A stretch of 64,000 bases of DNA from Combretum micranthum (Eukaryota > Streptophyta > Magnoliopsida > Myrtales > Combretaceae), in assembly GCA_024138025.1 (NCBI GenBank), contig JAMXBD010000171.1:806001-870000 (forward strand), read 5' to 3'. A model generated the notes under the pieces. It did not search any database. It was not told where the DNA came from and saw nothing but the letters and a program-made list of their open reading frames with translations. Of this stretch, positions 22,790-35,470 are shown one piece after another. Position numbers and translations under genes: made by a program. Position 1 is the first letter of the stretch. Every line of letters starts with the position of its first letter.

Positions 22790-24000
22790 TAAACATTACG
22801 GAAAAAAAAAAATGCTTTTCTTTTTTTTACATCATACTTTAAGGACAAAAGATTACAGCAAAAAAGATAGTCTGTTTGTTTTCGCTTTTTCCGACAGATA
22901 CAGACACTTTTTCAAGCTTTTTGCTAACAAATTATTTATCAAGAAATAGATATAGATAAAAAAAATTTGACAGTTCTCATCAAAATATCAAATAGAACAA
23001 ATATAGATAAAATTTAGATGCAAATCGGATATATTTACACATATCATTTTAAAAAAGATACTGATACAGATGAAAAACAGACAATCTAAACAGATAATTG
23101 AATAGATTGAGGTTATAGATATATATAGAGATATAGCATTTAAATATTAATAATATTTTATTATATACGGCATGTAAAAGGTATATGTATTAATTGGTTC
23201 CGAAACTTCTCCTTCTACAGTTATTAAAAAAAAAATAATTTAATGCTATTAATAGGGTATGTGAAAACTTTTTGGTACCGGCCATGCGGATCTTTTTTGC
23301 ATCCAAGACACTGATTATGGTTTTAAAAAATTACATCATATATATTTTTTTTTGTACAAAATATACATTTTACATTAAACCAATGTATGGCTGAAGAAAA
23401 AATTTCTTTTCTTTTAGTTTATCAATATTTATATAGATATATAAATTTAGAATTTCCATCTACACTTTCCTGTTATTAAATAGTAAAACAAAATCCATAA
23501 TATTGCATAGTATCCTACGTATGCATTCAACAGTTGCGTTCCAGCTAAAAACTACTCGTGATAGAATTTTACGAGGGGGGAAGGGGGAATTGAAATGGCA
23601 TCTAGAAGGTGTCAACTTGGATTGCAAAACTTGAAAACTCTTGACTGTTTATTTCTTGGCAGTTCCTCTGTTCGTGGGCAGCTAGGATTATTAATCCTAT
23701 ATTTTGGAAAAGCCGCCGGCAAGTTCGATTCTTATATGTATTTAAAACTGAGCAAAGCTGTTAGCTTTATATTTGTCTAACTTTGTAAAAATGGAAATGA
23801 GTAAAAAAAATAGCAGAGAAATTAAATTTTTATTTTGTATTTGGTAATTTATAAAGAAAATGAAAAGAAAAAAATAGAGTAATGACTAACAAAATCATCT
23901 TTATATTATTTTTATCAAATATTAATAAGAGAGACAATTTTAATTGTTTTATTTTCCTTACCATTTCAATCATTTCTCTTTAAAATTGGAAAAAATAAAC
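22790..24000. mobile_element. About 1.2 kb insertion upstream of the UGT pseudogene
   Basis: Copy 1 passes directly from the sequence matching 22785 to that matching 24005 (compare 16405-16440), so this stretch is extra in copy 2. It contains an AT-rich MITE-like unit at about 22880-23095, with TCTGTTTGTTTT at one end and AAAAACAGACAATCT at the other. The rest is unidentified, including a 61-codon open frame at 23595-23780 that I do not consider a gene. It separates the pseudogene from its distal upstream DNA. Confidence 0.55.
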
Positions 24001-24467
24001 GAAATTGAAGTTTGGAAAACTTTCTACTAATTTCATCTTCTTTTTACATATTTCTATTTCATACTTAAATTATTAAACATAATTTTTTTTTTTTTCATTT
24101 TCGCAACTTTCAATTGCTTTTCCTCTTGTTTCTCACCAATCCAAACATAACGTAAACTTCTGTGGACAAGTTTAACATTCACAGAGCAGGAAAATGTTAT
24201 TATAATTTGTGAACTGCTTTCTTAATCCTGACGTGCAATGGCTATGTGCAGCCAACTGACACGAGACATCATAATAGACCACCATCATGTCATCCCCTAT
24301 GTCAAAGATGGCTGCGGCTGCGGGTCAACAACGGAATCCATGTGCCAGCATATTCTAGAAACATTGGCCACGGCAGCGATACGATATACGGGGAGTAAAT
24401 ATAAATAAATAAATAAATTAGGCTAAGAGCACCATTTGCCCACCGCATGTTTTTGCCCTTTAATTCA

Positions 24468-24848
24468 TGCTGCATTTGGTGATGATGAAATCGGCAGAAA
24501 GAAAAAGAAATCGGCTGAAGATTAATAAGAGAGATGGGATAAAATGGAGAGAAAGACGGTGTGCTTCTATTTTCAATTGATTTTGGATAAAAATCGAAAG
24601 AAACGAAAAAAAAATTACTGTAATATTATAAAAACACCCTTAAAAATAAAAGAAGTAACAATAAAAAATATAAGATATTTTCGTCTATTTATACCAATAT
24701 TTTATCTTATTTCCTTCTATTTTTATACTAATAAGCCAAATAAAAATATAATCTTTCATCCATTTCATTTCTTTTCCTTTCTTTTCTTTCATCTGATTTC
24801 TATTTCTTTTTGTTGATTTCCACATTAATCATGATTGCCAAACACAGT
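24468..24848. mobile_element. hAT-like MITE
   Basis: The ends GCTGCATTTGGTGATGATGA and, in reverse, CTGTGTTTGGCAATCATGAT form an imperfect terminal inverted repeat around a purine- then pyrimidine-rich interior. The matching place in copy 1 (near 16903) is empty. The TGTTTGG-type end is common in plant hAT MITEs. The 8-bp duplication is not clear. Confidence 0.5.
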
Positions 24849-26499
24849 GTTGAGTACACAAGCTCAAATCCTATATTTTATGTTTTAGGTCCTTTCATCT
24901 ACCTAAAAGTTAACCTTCATAGAGATAAGCCATGATCATAAACATATCAAACCACCACATAAATGGCTAACGAATCTAGGAATTCATAAATATAGCCAAC
25001 ATCATATTATGTGCTATGCTAAGCTGGAAGGTTATAAAAAATGGGGGTGAAAAAACGCATATCAGGGTTTCGAAGTTGAATATGCATAGTGTCCTTAGGG
25101 TTTTTAAGTTTAAGAATTATAAATAGGATTCATAAATCATTAGTCTCTATCGATGCACTTGGATGGGTTGATATAAAATGAAATGAGGAGAAATCAAAGC
25201 AAATCGAAAGAAAATGATTGTTTGGCAACTTAAATCATTATTAATAAAGTAACTAAACGTTGGTGACTAAAATTGTATTTTTCTAGAAATTATTAATTTT
25301 ATGTTAGTTGTGGTTGTGCAAGATTGTAGGCTTTTGGTAGACAAATTATGGATTAGGTCTTTAACTCCTATTTCATAATGGAATATCCAAAATGAAGTGA
25401 TTGGTAGTTAGAGGGTTAAATAGTCATGAGTTTGTTGATTGCAAGTCAATATGGCTAATAACCTTAATAAGGATTAGATTTTCCAAAGAGAAATTGTAAA
25501 TGGGTCAAACTAGTAGTATAAGATACTACCATAGACAATTACTAGAATACTTACCTAATGGCTGAAGGAATGAGATAATTTGACTCTTAAGCTATGTTTG
25601 GCAACTTTTCAAAGAGAAGAAAAAGGCATAATAAAGAAAAAAAAAAAAAAAAGAAAAGTGTGGAAATGGAATGGAATGTAACTTTTGTTTTGTATTTAGT
25701 AATTTACAATATAAAGTGCAAAACGAATAGAAAAGGAAAGAGATGGATCGAAAAGTCTCTTTCAAATTGAAGGGGAAAAAAAAAAGATGTGGAAATTGAT
25801 TAAAAAAACGAAAGACTAACTACAAATTATGGGAAATTTTGAGATCCCATCATTAATTTTGACGGAACCAGTCCTGTCTTTATCCGACTGCTCACACCTC
25901 ACCTAACTGTGGTGAACAACTAAAATAGTTAATATTCAAGTTACGATATTTGTTTTAACGGTTAGATAGTTGAATGGATAGCCCTGTAAATGGAACCATA
26001 GAAGCTCCCACAAATTACATTATCTAATAGTTTGTCAAAGATAAAATGGGGGTAACTTGATGCACTACTAACTTCATTTCTTTCCCCTTCCTATTGTAGC
26101 CAAACCAAACTATAACAACCTGCTCACTTCATTGTATGAAATAACTGCACTTCAGTGAATAAATTTGTGATAACTTTTACATACAATTACATTATTTAGT
26201 TGTTATAAAATAAAAAAGTAATTATTACAATAAAGATGGTGGAAACGTAATAGAGTTGCCATATTAATTGAAGTAATTGTTAGAATTAACCTCATTGAAT
26301 CTATGATGGAAGATAATAACATATACTAGATACCTTCAAAAGCAAGGTATTTATGAAAAACTAAAAACAAATCATTGAACAACAATTCTCTTCAAAATAT
26401 AAGCTACAAATAAATATTATAATTGTAGCTTCATATGAAACATAGGGAATTGAATAGCTACTTCTAAAGTGAACATATAGTAAATCTCTCCCACCTAAA

Positions 26500-26958
26500 C
26501 TTTTTTTTTTTTTTTTCATCTTATACATATTTCTAGGGAAGCCATGTAAGTTAATTTGTTGCAAAGCTTGTCTTGTTGGGAATGTATAAAGTTGTGACAC
26601 TTAGGTGTTGATATCCTATTTTTGCCCCCTCTTTAAATGTATATATGTAATGTAATAAAAATGAAAAAAACGAAAAAAAAATATTATTAAAAAGTAGAAA
26701 ATGATGATAAAAATTGAAAATTGTTAGAAAAATTTAGAAAAGTTAGAAATTAGAATATTAGGAAATTGCCTATCCTTTAAATAAATAGGTTCAGATAGTA
26801 AATAATAATTACTAAAAGAAAAAGAAAGGAAAATAATAATGATAATAATAAAGTTCTTATCATTAATATGTGTAATAATATATTTGATATAAAACATATA
26901 ACATATATATTAGTATTACAATTTTTGTAAACTATTTATTTTTAAGCTTAATATTCAT
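26500..26958. other. AT-rich spacer, no gene
   Basis: Between the end of duplication copy 2 and the Mutator-like element. It consists of A-rich simple sequence with GAAAAATTAGAAAA-type words. No coding or RNA signal was seen. Confidence 0.6.
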
Positions 26959-27198
26959 TAAGTAAATTACATTGGAAGGTTTGGGGGTAAGTTCATTTAA
27001 GGTTACAATATTTCGAATGGTTAAAAAGAAGTTACGATGTTTAAATTAGTGGGTTAATTTGGGTTACTGTAAAGGCCAGTTAGTAACTTCATTAACCACC
27101 ATTATTAAACTTCCGCTAAGTCCCATGTTGGCAGACACTTAAAAAAATAAATTATTTAAATAACCATTAAAAAAAAGAACAATGTAGGCATCTCTCTC

Positions 27199-27243
<45 letters not shown>

Positions 27244-28213
27244 AGCCACCTCTAGCATCTCCCTCTAGCCTTTCTCTCTCTACTATGCCGGAGTCATCAT
27301 AAACTTCAACACATCAATCAAGTTAGGATCTCCATGTGAGTTAGGTTATCTTCTTCAAGCAAGCAAGAGTAGTTGATGAATTTGGTAGGTGTACAAAAGG
27401 GTTGGCATTGCAACTTATAGATGGATGGGCTAGTAATTCATGATCGAGCTAGAGAGGGAGAGAGACTCGGATGTATGACTCAGGGGTAGTGTTAAATTGG
27501 TGAGTCACAAAAAAGTTTGAAAAGAAAAGCTTGAGAGAGATGGTTTTGAGAGTTTAATTGGCGAGTTGACTCGATTAGTGAGGAGATGGTTTGAGATAGG
27601 TTGAAGGATATGGACTTAGTGAGTTTCTAATGGTGGTGATGGTGAGTTGATCAACACTTGATGGAGAATATGACTGGGTTTTGGTGATGTAGGTGTAGGT
27701 TTGACTATGGATATGAGCGGTGGGTGGACTCAATGTTAGAAGAGGATGGTGAGTTATATGGTGATGGTTCACAGAGAATGGCTTGTGTGACTTTGTTAGG
27801 GGTGATTGATGTGGTCTCATACCATGTTCAATTCGAGTTTTCGATCACAGTTGGTGGTACGAAAGAGAAAGAAAGAGCCCAATGAGAAAGTCAAGAGAGA
27901 ACAGAGAAAGGAAAGAGAAAGAGAGGAGCTCGGTGAGATGCTAGTGGTGGTGTCTTTTTTCATTTTGCAATTTACCCTTTTTTAATTCCAATTAAAATGG
28001 TATTTTAAATTATTATTTTTGTCTATGTGTCCGCCAGTATGGCACTTAATAGAGGTTTAATAATAGTGGTAAATGACATTACTAACTAGTCATTACAGTG
28101 ACTTGAATTGACCCACTAGTTTAAATATTGTGATATCTTTTTAACCTCTCAAAACTTTGTAACCTTAAATGAACTTACCCCCAAATGTTGTGAACTTTTG
28201 GTGTAATTTACAA
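26959..28213. mobile_element. Non-autonomous Mutator-like element with terminal repeats of about 180 bp
   Basis: The left terminus at 26960-27135 (GTAAATTACATTGG..., GGGGGTAAGTTCATTTAAGG, GGTTAAAAAG, ..., GTTGGCAGACAC) is matched in reverse by 28035-28213. The 9-bp word AATATTCAT sits at 26950-26958 and again at 28214-28222, a Mutator-length target duplication. The interior (27136-28030) has a (CT)n run at 27204-27241 and a G-rich part with no transposase, so it depends on an enzyme made elsewhere. It may hold captured host sequence; I do not recognise any. Confidence 0.8.
27204..27241 (+). repeat. (CT)n microsatellite
   Basis: About 19 uninterrupted CT units inside the Mutator-like element, close to its left terminal repeat. 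Confidence 0.95.
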
Positions 28214-29670
28214 AATATTCATTTTATAGCACAATGAGTTGCTTTTCTATCTCAAATCCGGCTTTAGACTTATTTCTATTCTAGCTAGCATTATTTCAAT
28301 TAAGATTGGGCTCATCTGCTATATCTTACATAAATTTTAATGTACCAGGAAAATAAAGAAAAAAGTAGCTTAGCTAGCATGGGTATGTGTCACTAGGGGA
28401 CAGGTTATGGGTTGGCCCTTCTTGAACGTGAGGGAATTTTTACGTTTAGTCAAGCGCATGCAGCATAAAAACCACGTATAGGGCCCATGCGCTCTATCTT
28501 CCTCCTTTGGACGAGGAGTAAGACGCCATGGAAGCTCAATATTTGAGCTTTAGAGCTTGAACGTGCTTCAAAAGAGCTTGTTTCAAGCTTTTTTTTTTTT
28601 TTTTATATCAAATGGGATCCTAGTTTCTAGAATTCATCCTTTCATATGTTCATTTGAAGATCAAGTGGTTCAGTTTTTTATAACCCCTAACTTTTTTATT
28701 TCTTGTAATAACCATTAATGGCTACCTCAAATGCACTCATGCCTTCATCCCTTGGCCTTTAAACTTCTTCTTATTGTTATTAGGATCATAACCCTTCATA
28801 AAAAAAAGTCTAAGGTTGTTTCCTTGTCTTCTTCAAGCTCGATCTCTCTCGACTTAAACCCTTAGCCCCTCCTTCTTCTTAACTTTAGCTCTAGCCCTCA
28901 ACCTTCCCTATCTACCGTCTCTCTACCATGCTCATTCTCTCTCTATTGTCACCCTCTCTCATCCCAACTCTTTGTCTCTAGCTAAATGAGTGGCCACCAT
29001 TGCTACATCACATCAACACAAAACATTAACACCACCCTGGACTACCAGCATCAAATAACAAAGACTACTACTACCAACCCAAAACCCATTGCCTCTCGCA
29101 TAATACAAACCAAAAACATATCAAACTTTAACCACCACTTATGAATATCGATCGAACTCAATTGAAGTTCACCTTTTCCAACCTCCATAAAAATTCAAAA
29201 CTAAAGCAACCATATACCACCACCTAAATCAATAGTCGCAATCATGATCCCAACAAACACCAAACACGGCTTAACTTCACAATAAATACTAATCCAATGA
29301 CAACTTAAGCTTCAAAACACATAACCAAATGCGACATCAACACAGATATAACTCCAATCTGCTGAACACTATTAAATCCAACAGACACCACCCTGAAACA
29401 CCTAACTCCACCAAACGATACTCAAACACAACCACATCGATGACGAAAAGCATTTAACTAAAATCCACCTACACACTCACATTGCATAAACATCAAACTA
29501 ACAACTAAAAACCACAACTAAGACCAAGAACAACTCAAAATGCCTACCCACCAACTCAATTTTAGAAAATGAATTCCATCGTACCATCTCTAACCACCCT
29601 TTATCATCACCATCGCAATCAAACCCAGAAACACCAAAAATTCAACCACTTCACATATGCGAGCTCCACA
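28214..29670. other. Gene-free spacer, becoming strongly C/A-rich on the plus strand
   Basis: 28214-28900 is ordinary AT-rich DNA. From about 28900 to 29670 the plus strand is poor in G and rich in ACC, CCA and AAC words, a marked strand skew. The right end merges into the tandem unit that is duplicated at 32314-32980. No frame I can name was found. Confidence 0.5.
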
Positions 29671-29675
29671 CATTC

Positions 29676-32313
29676 TGAAATAGCCATGAATTTCTCAATC
29701 TATATTTTATAAGTGTTATTGAAATTATATATTTTGAAATGTGATTCATATTAATGTATGAACCATGAGATGTGTTGTTGTGTTAAAAATAATTAAATAC
29801 CTTAGAATGGTTAAATATTGAGTTCATAAATTTTTAGTGCATTAAAATGTATAAAAAATGATTAGAACAAGTCAAATTATGCATGTATTTAAACCTACTA
29901 TTAGCATAAAATTTTTGTTACAAAATAAAGCCCAAGACCATCTTTAATTAGCCAAAAAGCAAGCTCATTAATTAACCAAAGCTAAGCAATTAAAGACCTT
30001 AATTTGGCAGCCACTAAAGTTAACTATTGGATAAATATCAACTTCTAAGTGTTAAATTCGTCCAAAATTTTTAGACCAACATAACACACAACAAAAGGCT
30101 TCAAAACCCCATTTTTCCTCTTCTAAAAACTCTCCCATGGACATATATAATTAAACTCATCATCTTCCACAAATTAAACTCTCAAAGGCTTGCAACAAGA
30201 CTCCTAAACCAAGGCACAAAGTCCTTATGGTTAGTGTGTTCCTCTTGCTTTATGTGTAATTAAGTTATGCTTGTATTGGAATAGGGTTTATATGCTAAAT
30301 GGTGGTAGGATGATTTTTTTTTTTTTAATACTTTGATGGTAGTTTGAGTAGTGTTATGTTGCTAGATGAGTTTGTATTTTATTAATTAGAAAGTGTTGAA
30401 AAGGTTGTGTTAGGATAACAAAGAGGTGAGTATTTAATTTTGCAATATGAAGGGTTGAATGAGCAATCTTATTTGACATGGTAAACATAGATGTTTGATG
30501 AGTTCAAAATGATGATTTTATGTATTAAAAAAAGTTAAAATACATAGGTATTGAAGATTGGAGTTGGAAATGAGTTTGGAGGAAGTTTGGAAGTGAGAAA
30601 TGTAGTAAAAATTTTATGTTTCGAAACATGGAGGTCTGCAATTTTTCAAAAAATCTGTGCTATAGTGTATGCAGTCCCAACTCTACCGGCGTAGGGGTCT
30701 ACGCTTCTGACGTACACGACAATACTGTCGGTGTTGGGGAATCCACGGGCGTGGACCAACTCCGTGGAACTCTCGAAAATTTTGGAAAATTGGAGTTGTA
30801 GCCTACACTGACTCAAAGCCGCCGGCATAAACTATAACGCAGTCGGCATATTATTGAACGCTGCCAGCGATGGCAAGCGTTAAGTTTTAGTGCAGAGTGC
30901 ACCAGATCAACACCACTAGCGTTGAAGGCGGCGTATCCCCTATAGTTTCCATTTTCAAAAACTTCATCCAATATTTTCCAAAGCTTGATATATGATTAAT
31001 TGAGTATTTGTTGAGTATTGTATGATATTATATGATGTTTAAATGCTCTATTGTGACTTTTTAATAATTTATTTGAATTTCTTTGATGGGTTATGTTTGA
31101 AACTAGTTTATTAGTGCTTGAACTAAGTGAGAAATTCAATCTTTCTTTGTACAGTGATAGATCTTCGCTCAGCTAACCCTATTGGTTCCCGAGCTATTTT
31201 ATGTATGCAGTAACTTGCTTGAATCTTTGTTTAGGATAGACATCCTTTAAAATTACTTTAAATTAAGGAAATTTAATAATTGCTTGTATGAGTATCTTTT
31301 ACACCATTGAATCTGGTTCGAAGAGCGGTACCCTACTCAGATTGGGCATAGTAGTTTTAGGCGCTTAGACCACACTTGTCATTTTAAAATGGCTTTCATA
31401 AATGGTTCAGTGGGTAATTGATAGGGTATTTGGTATCGGTATAACACTTGCTTATTATTGAAAGGATGTAATATGATTTAATTCAATGTTTATGAGAACA
31501 CTTAAATTATGTGATATTATGGATTGAGTTAAGTAAAGTCGAGAAACGGCTGAGAACCTTAAATGAGATTACTTTTTCATTTTGGATAAAATTATCTAGG
31601 AGATATGAGTATCTAAGCTACTTATATCAACCCTCTGAGCATCATGATCGTTACTCAGGCTCCCCTAGAAAATCCCTATTGTTCGGAGTTTGAATACTCC
31701 AGTGTTGTTTGGCTAATTAAAGATTAACTAATATTCTAATGACTATTACATTTGCATTTAGTTTAAGTATATGTGGATCACTTCGCATTTGTATTCGTTA
31801 CTTGTGTACTAGGCATTTGGCTCATATTTTAATAATTTTAGGTGATGATCAAGACGAGTTTTACATGAATATGGGTTATGGTACCAATTTGAGGATTTCC
31901 TAGATGACCTTGAGGATTAAATATGACTATGGACCAGGATGAAATTCCTTTTTTGTAATAAACTAGTTATATAATTTTTATGTTTATATTAGATGATATA
32001 GGTTGAATTACCTTTTGTAACTTTTATAGAAGGCTTGTAAGAAGTCTTTGTTTGTAATATCTAAACTTAGCTATATGTATATCTTGAACTTATTTCCCTT
32101 GTAATATATAATAAATATGATGTTGTGTTTTTATTACAAGTTTTACAAAAATCAATAGTTTTCAAATTTATTAGTATGAGTATTGAGGGTTTAGGCAAAT
32201 AATACTTCAAACACTTTTTCTAGGACAACCTTACATATAATTTTACAGGTTATATGTAGTTAGGAAGCTATTATCACCTGTTTTTATTATAGGGGTGATA
32301 GCGGGTCCTTCCA
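29676..32313 (+). repeat. Family A solo LTR (2638 bp) with target duplication CATTC
   Basis: It starts TGAAATAGCC and ends GGGTCCTTCCA. CATTC lies on both sides (29671-29675 and 32314-32318). There is no primer site, polypurine tract or coding sequence. It is therefore a solo LTR left by recombination between the two LTRs of a former element. It has the GC-rich array at about 30680-30935 and a splice-donor-like site at 30230. Confidence 0.93.
30680..30935 (+). repeat. GC-rich degenerate array in solo LTR
   Basis: Counterpart of 6234-6606 in the plus orientation, with units such as CTACCGGCGTAGGGG, AAAGCCGCCGGCAT and CGCTGCCAGCGATGGCAAGC. It is more decayed than the array in the left element: many CG sites have become TG or CA. 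Confidence 0.7.
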
Positions 32314-32985
32314 CATTCACTCCGCAACTAATGTCAAAACAACCAACACTAAGACTTCAATGGACACCCACACAACTACAAAAACACAACCAAACTCAAC
32401 AAACATCCAAATACCAACAACTAAATGACACACAAAAATGCAAACAATCTTGATTGCACCCTTAAAACTTCATTGAACCCTAAACTCCCCTCTGATTTTC
32501 GTTAATTCCATAACTCGCTACAACCATCTCCCTGAATTGACCAGAGAGAGAAAGAGATTCAATTTGTACCAACTCAAAACCTGACTCCATTCAATTCAAC
32601 TAGCCTATGTCATCGCTTCTACAACTAAACTTAGAAACACCAAAAACCTGACCACTTCACACATGTGACCTCCACACATTCACTCCACCACCAATGTCAA
32701 AATAACTAATACTGAGACTTCAACAAATACCCACACAACTACAAAACACAACCAAAATCAACAAACATCCAAATGCTAACAACTGAACGATACACACAAA
32801 TAAGTAAACAACCTAGACCATACCCTTAAAACTCCGTCAAACCCCAAACTCACTGCTGGTCTTGGTTTCCACAATCCGCTACGACTATCTCCCCGAATTG
32901 ACTATAGAGAGAGAGAGAGGTTCAATTTGTATCAACCCAAAACCTGACTCCATTCAATTCAATCTGATCCGCTTATCCTCCTTTT
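32314..32985 (+). repeat. Tandem repeat of about 363 bp, two copies, split by the solo LTR
   Basis: CATTCACTCC at 32314 recurs at 32677, and the flanking sequence follows in register (CAACAAACATCCAAAT, TTAAAACT, CTGACTCCATTCAATTCAA). The beginning of the first unit lies left of the solo LTR: 29600-29675 matches 32605-32681. So the solo LTR interrupts one unit of an existing array. No protein frame persists. Confidence 0.75.
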
Positions 32986-35470
32986 TAACCTGTTTTCGTT
33001 TGAATATGGGTTTGAAACCAGTTTGGATGTTTAGTCTAAGCTCCCTTTTTTTTCATTTAAATTTGTTTTGTTACTTATTTTATTTTATTTTATTGATTCG
33101 ATTATTTATTATTGTAAATTCTTATAAATGTCTATGTAAACAAAAATTTTATAGTGGAGATATATGTATATATAATATATTATACAATATCATACAGTAC
33201 GAAAATTTTGTGCGGACCGTATGATCTACGTATTATCAAGATATACATAAACATATAATATATCACGTTTATATGCATTTGCATAATGTGTTTCAAATTT
33301 GGCATATGTTACTTTCTAGTCATAACATCTTATATGACATGCCTATCGTGTTAAGGTTGGAACATTTTTGCTATGTTATAATTGTAGTTTGATGTCATGT
33401 TTATACCAACATATGTTAGGCTTATTAGATTTATTAAAATATATAAATAAGAACTCTAGGATATAAAAAATCATATAGATAGAAATTAGAATTTTAGGAT
33501 GTGTATTTTATGTATAAAAACTAACTAAAATATAGATTTAGGCCCGCCATTTTTTTCATAATTTTGTGAATATTTCCATGTTTTAGATAAAACTGCAAAA
33601 GTAAAATGTTAGATCTTAAAATGTGTAAATTGAAACATTTTAAGGTAAATGGTACATGAAATATGGGAATTTTAGAATATGGATTTGTATATGAGAATTT
33701 ATATGTACAATTATGATGTGAGGTTTGCTATCATTATATTGTTCCATGTGAAGCCATGTATAGTGTTTTGATATATGTCGTGTTTGTTAGTATTTGTGTA
33801 ATAAATAAGGATGAATGTAACATATAGATGATATTATAATTGGATTTGAAAGAAGAATAAAATATTCCCATATGAACTTATATGTTAAGATTAGTACAAC
33901 CAAGTAATGCCTGTGTTTGTTGGATTTGTTAATATGTAAATATAAGTTTTAAGATAAAAGTTATCACTAGAACTTTAGGACGAATATCACTTTAGTGTAG
34001 ATTAGGTTTCAGTTATGATCCTCCCACTATTACCATGATATACCATGTGTAGCTTTTAGCAAATATGACTTGGCATATAGTCTATAGGTTGTGATCATTA
34101 AGGCTAAAAATCTGAATATATAAAAATTTCACATAAAAAGTTTTATTTAGTGAGTTCCTATGCTCTTCAATAAAGGCTAGTAGCATTAGTAGACTTTTTT
34201 TATAAGTTTGTTAATTTTGATACTATTCATGCATTATAATCCTTTGGGTCGCCCTATACATATTGGCCTATGATGATAAAAACTAAAAAATGAGAAAATT
34301 AAGAAAATGACAAAATATTTTCATCTCCTTCTTACTCTCTTTCGCATATATGCGAAATATATAATAATAGTCTTTTTCTTAACTTACATAAGTATATCAT
34401 ATAGTTATTTTCTAAACTAGAAAATATCAATTAGGGGCGATCTTTTAGACCATTTTTTCCCTAAATTCGAAAAAATTACTCTTTTAGGACTTTGTCATAA
34501 CTAAGCTTGAAAGAATTAATCACTTAAACTCGACAGTCTTTTCATAAATTAAAAAGAACCAATAGAATAAAGCTTTTATAAAAAGTTAAAGTGAGCTACC
34601 GGAATCTGATTCAAGTTAGTGGATACTTTGGCATTTGCAAGGCAATCACAGCAATAAAGAACTTTTTGGTATTTTCAAAACAAGAATAAAAAAACCTTGT
34701 TTAGGAATTTTTCTTAAAAATATAATAAAAAAAATGTTAGGACTTTTTTCTTAAAATAAAAAAAAATACTTTCCCTTGAGAACCTTTAAAAAAAATAAAT
34801 AAATACAAATTTCCTTAATTTGTTTTTCATAAAAAAAAAAATTGAAAAAATATAATAAAAACTAAAAAATTAAGCTCCTCTTTTAAAAAGATTTTTGGCC
34901 CATAATATTCAAAATTTCCAAAGCCCATAAAAAGCTTAGATAACTCTTTAAAGCTTTAAAATAGTATCCCATAGACTCATAATTTTTGGTTTTTCACGTA
35001 GATCAATGGTTGAACCAAAAACAAACCATCCTTTGATTTCCAGTTTACCCTTTATTTTTCCAACTTAGATCGATGGGGACTCTAGTCAAATTATTTTCAA
35101 AAACTAGGTGTTTACAAAAACCTCATCAATTTCTTGTCGAGTGTTATGTAGAAAACGACCTAGATTTAATACGGTTTGGAATCTTTAGAGTATATGATCT
35201 AAATTTAGGCTCAACATTAGACCAAAGTTTATTATGTTAATTGCTTTTTCAAATTTCTCCAAATTAAAAAAAATAGGATTAATTCTTGTTTAGTAATCAA
35301 TTTGACAAAATTACATAAATAAAATTTATATAAAAAATTATACAAATAGCAAAGTTATATGACATTATCCTAACTTCTAAATGCAATATATTAATGGTAT
35401 TTTGGTAATTTTTTCTTTAATTCATATTTTTGTATTTTTCCAAGGATATGTGCATCTAGTGAGCTTCTAA
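32986..35470. other. 2.5 kb AT-rich spacer; nothing identified
   Basis: No frame longer than about 120 codons, no recognisable domain, and no LTR ends found. Poly-A/T runs are frequent at 34680-34870. A short stretch near 35070 (GATCGATGGGGACTCTAG) looks like retroelement leader sequence but cannot be placed. Confidence 0.5.

Larger units (their letters stand above)
19310..26500. repeat. Tandem duplication, copy 2 (carries UGT pseudogene)
   Basis: This region matches 10380-17830 in the same order and orientation. It carries its own insertions: roughly 1.2 kb at 22790-24000 between pseudogene and upstream region, a MITE at 24468-24848, and extra sequence around 25230-25600. Divergence outside the gene is clear, so the duplication is not recent. 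Confidence 0.85.
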
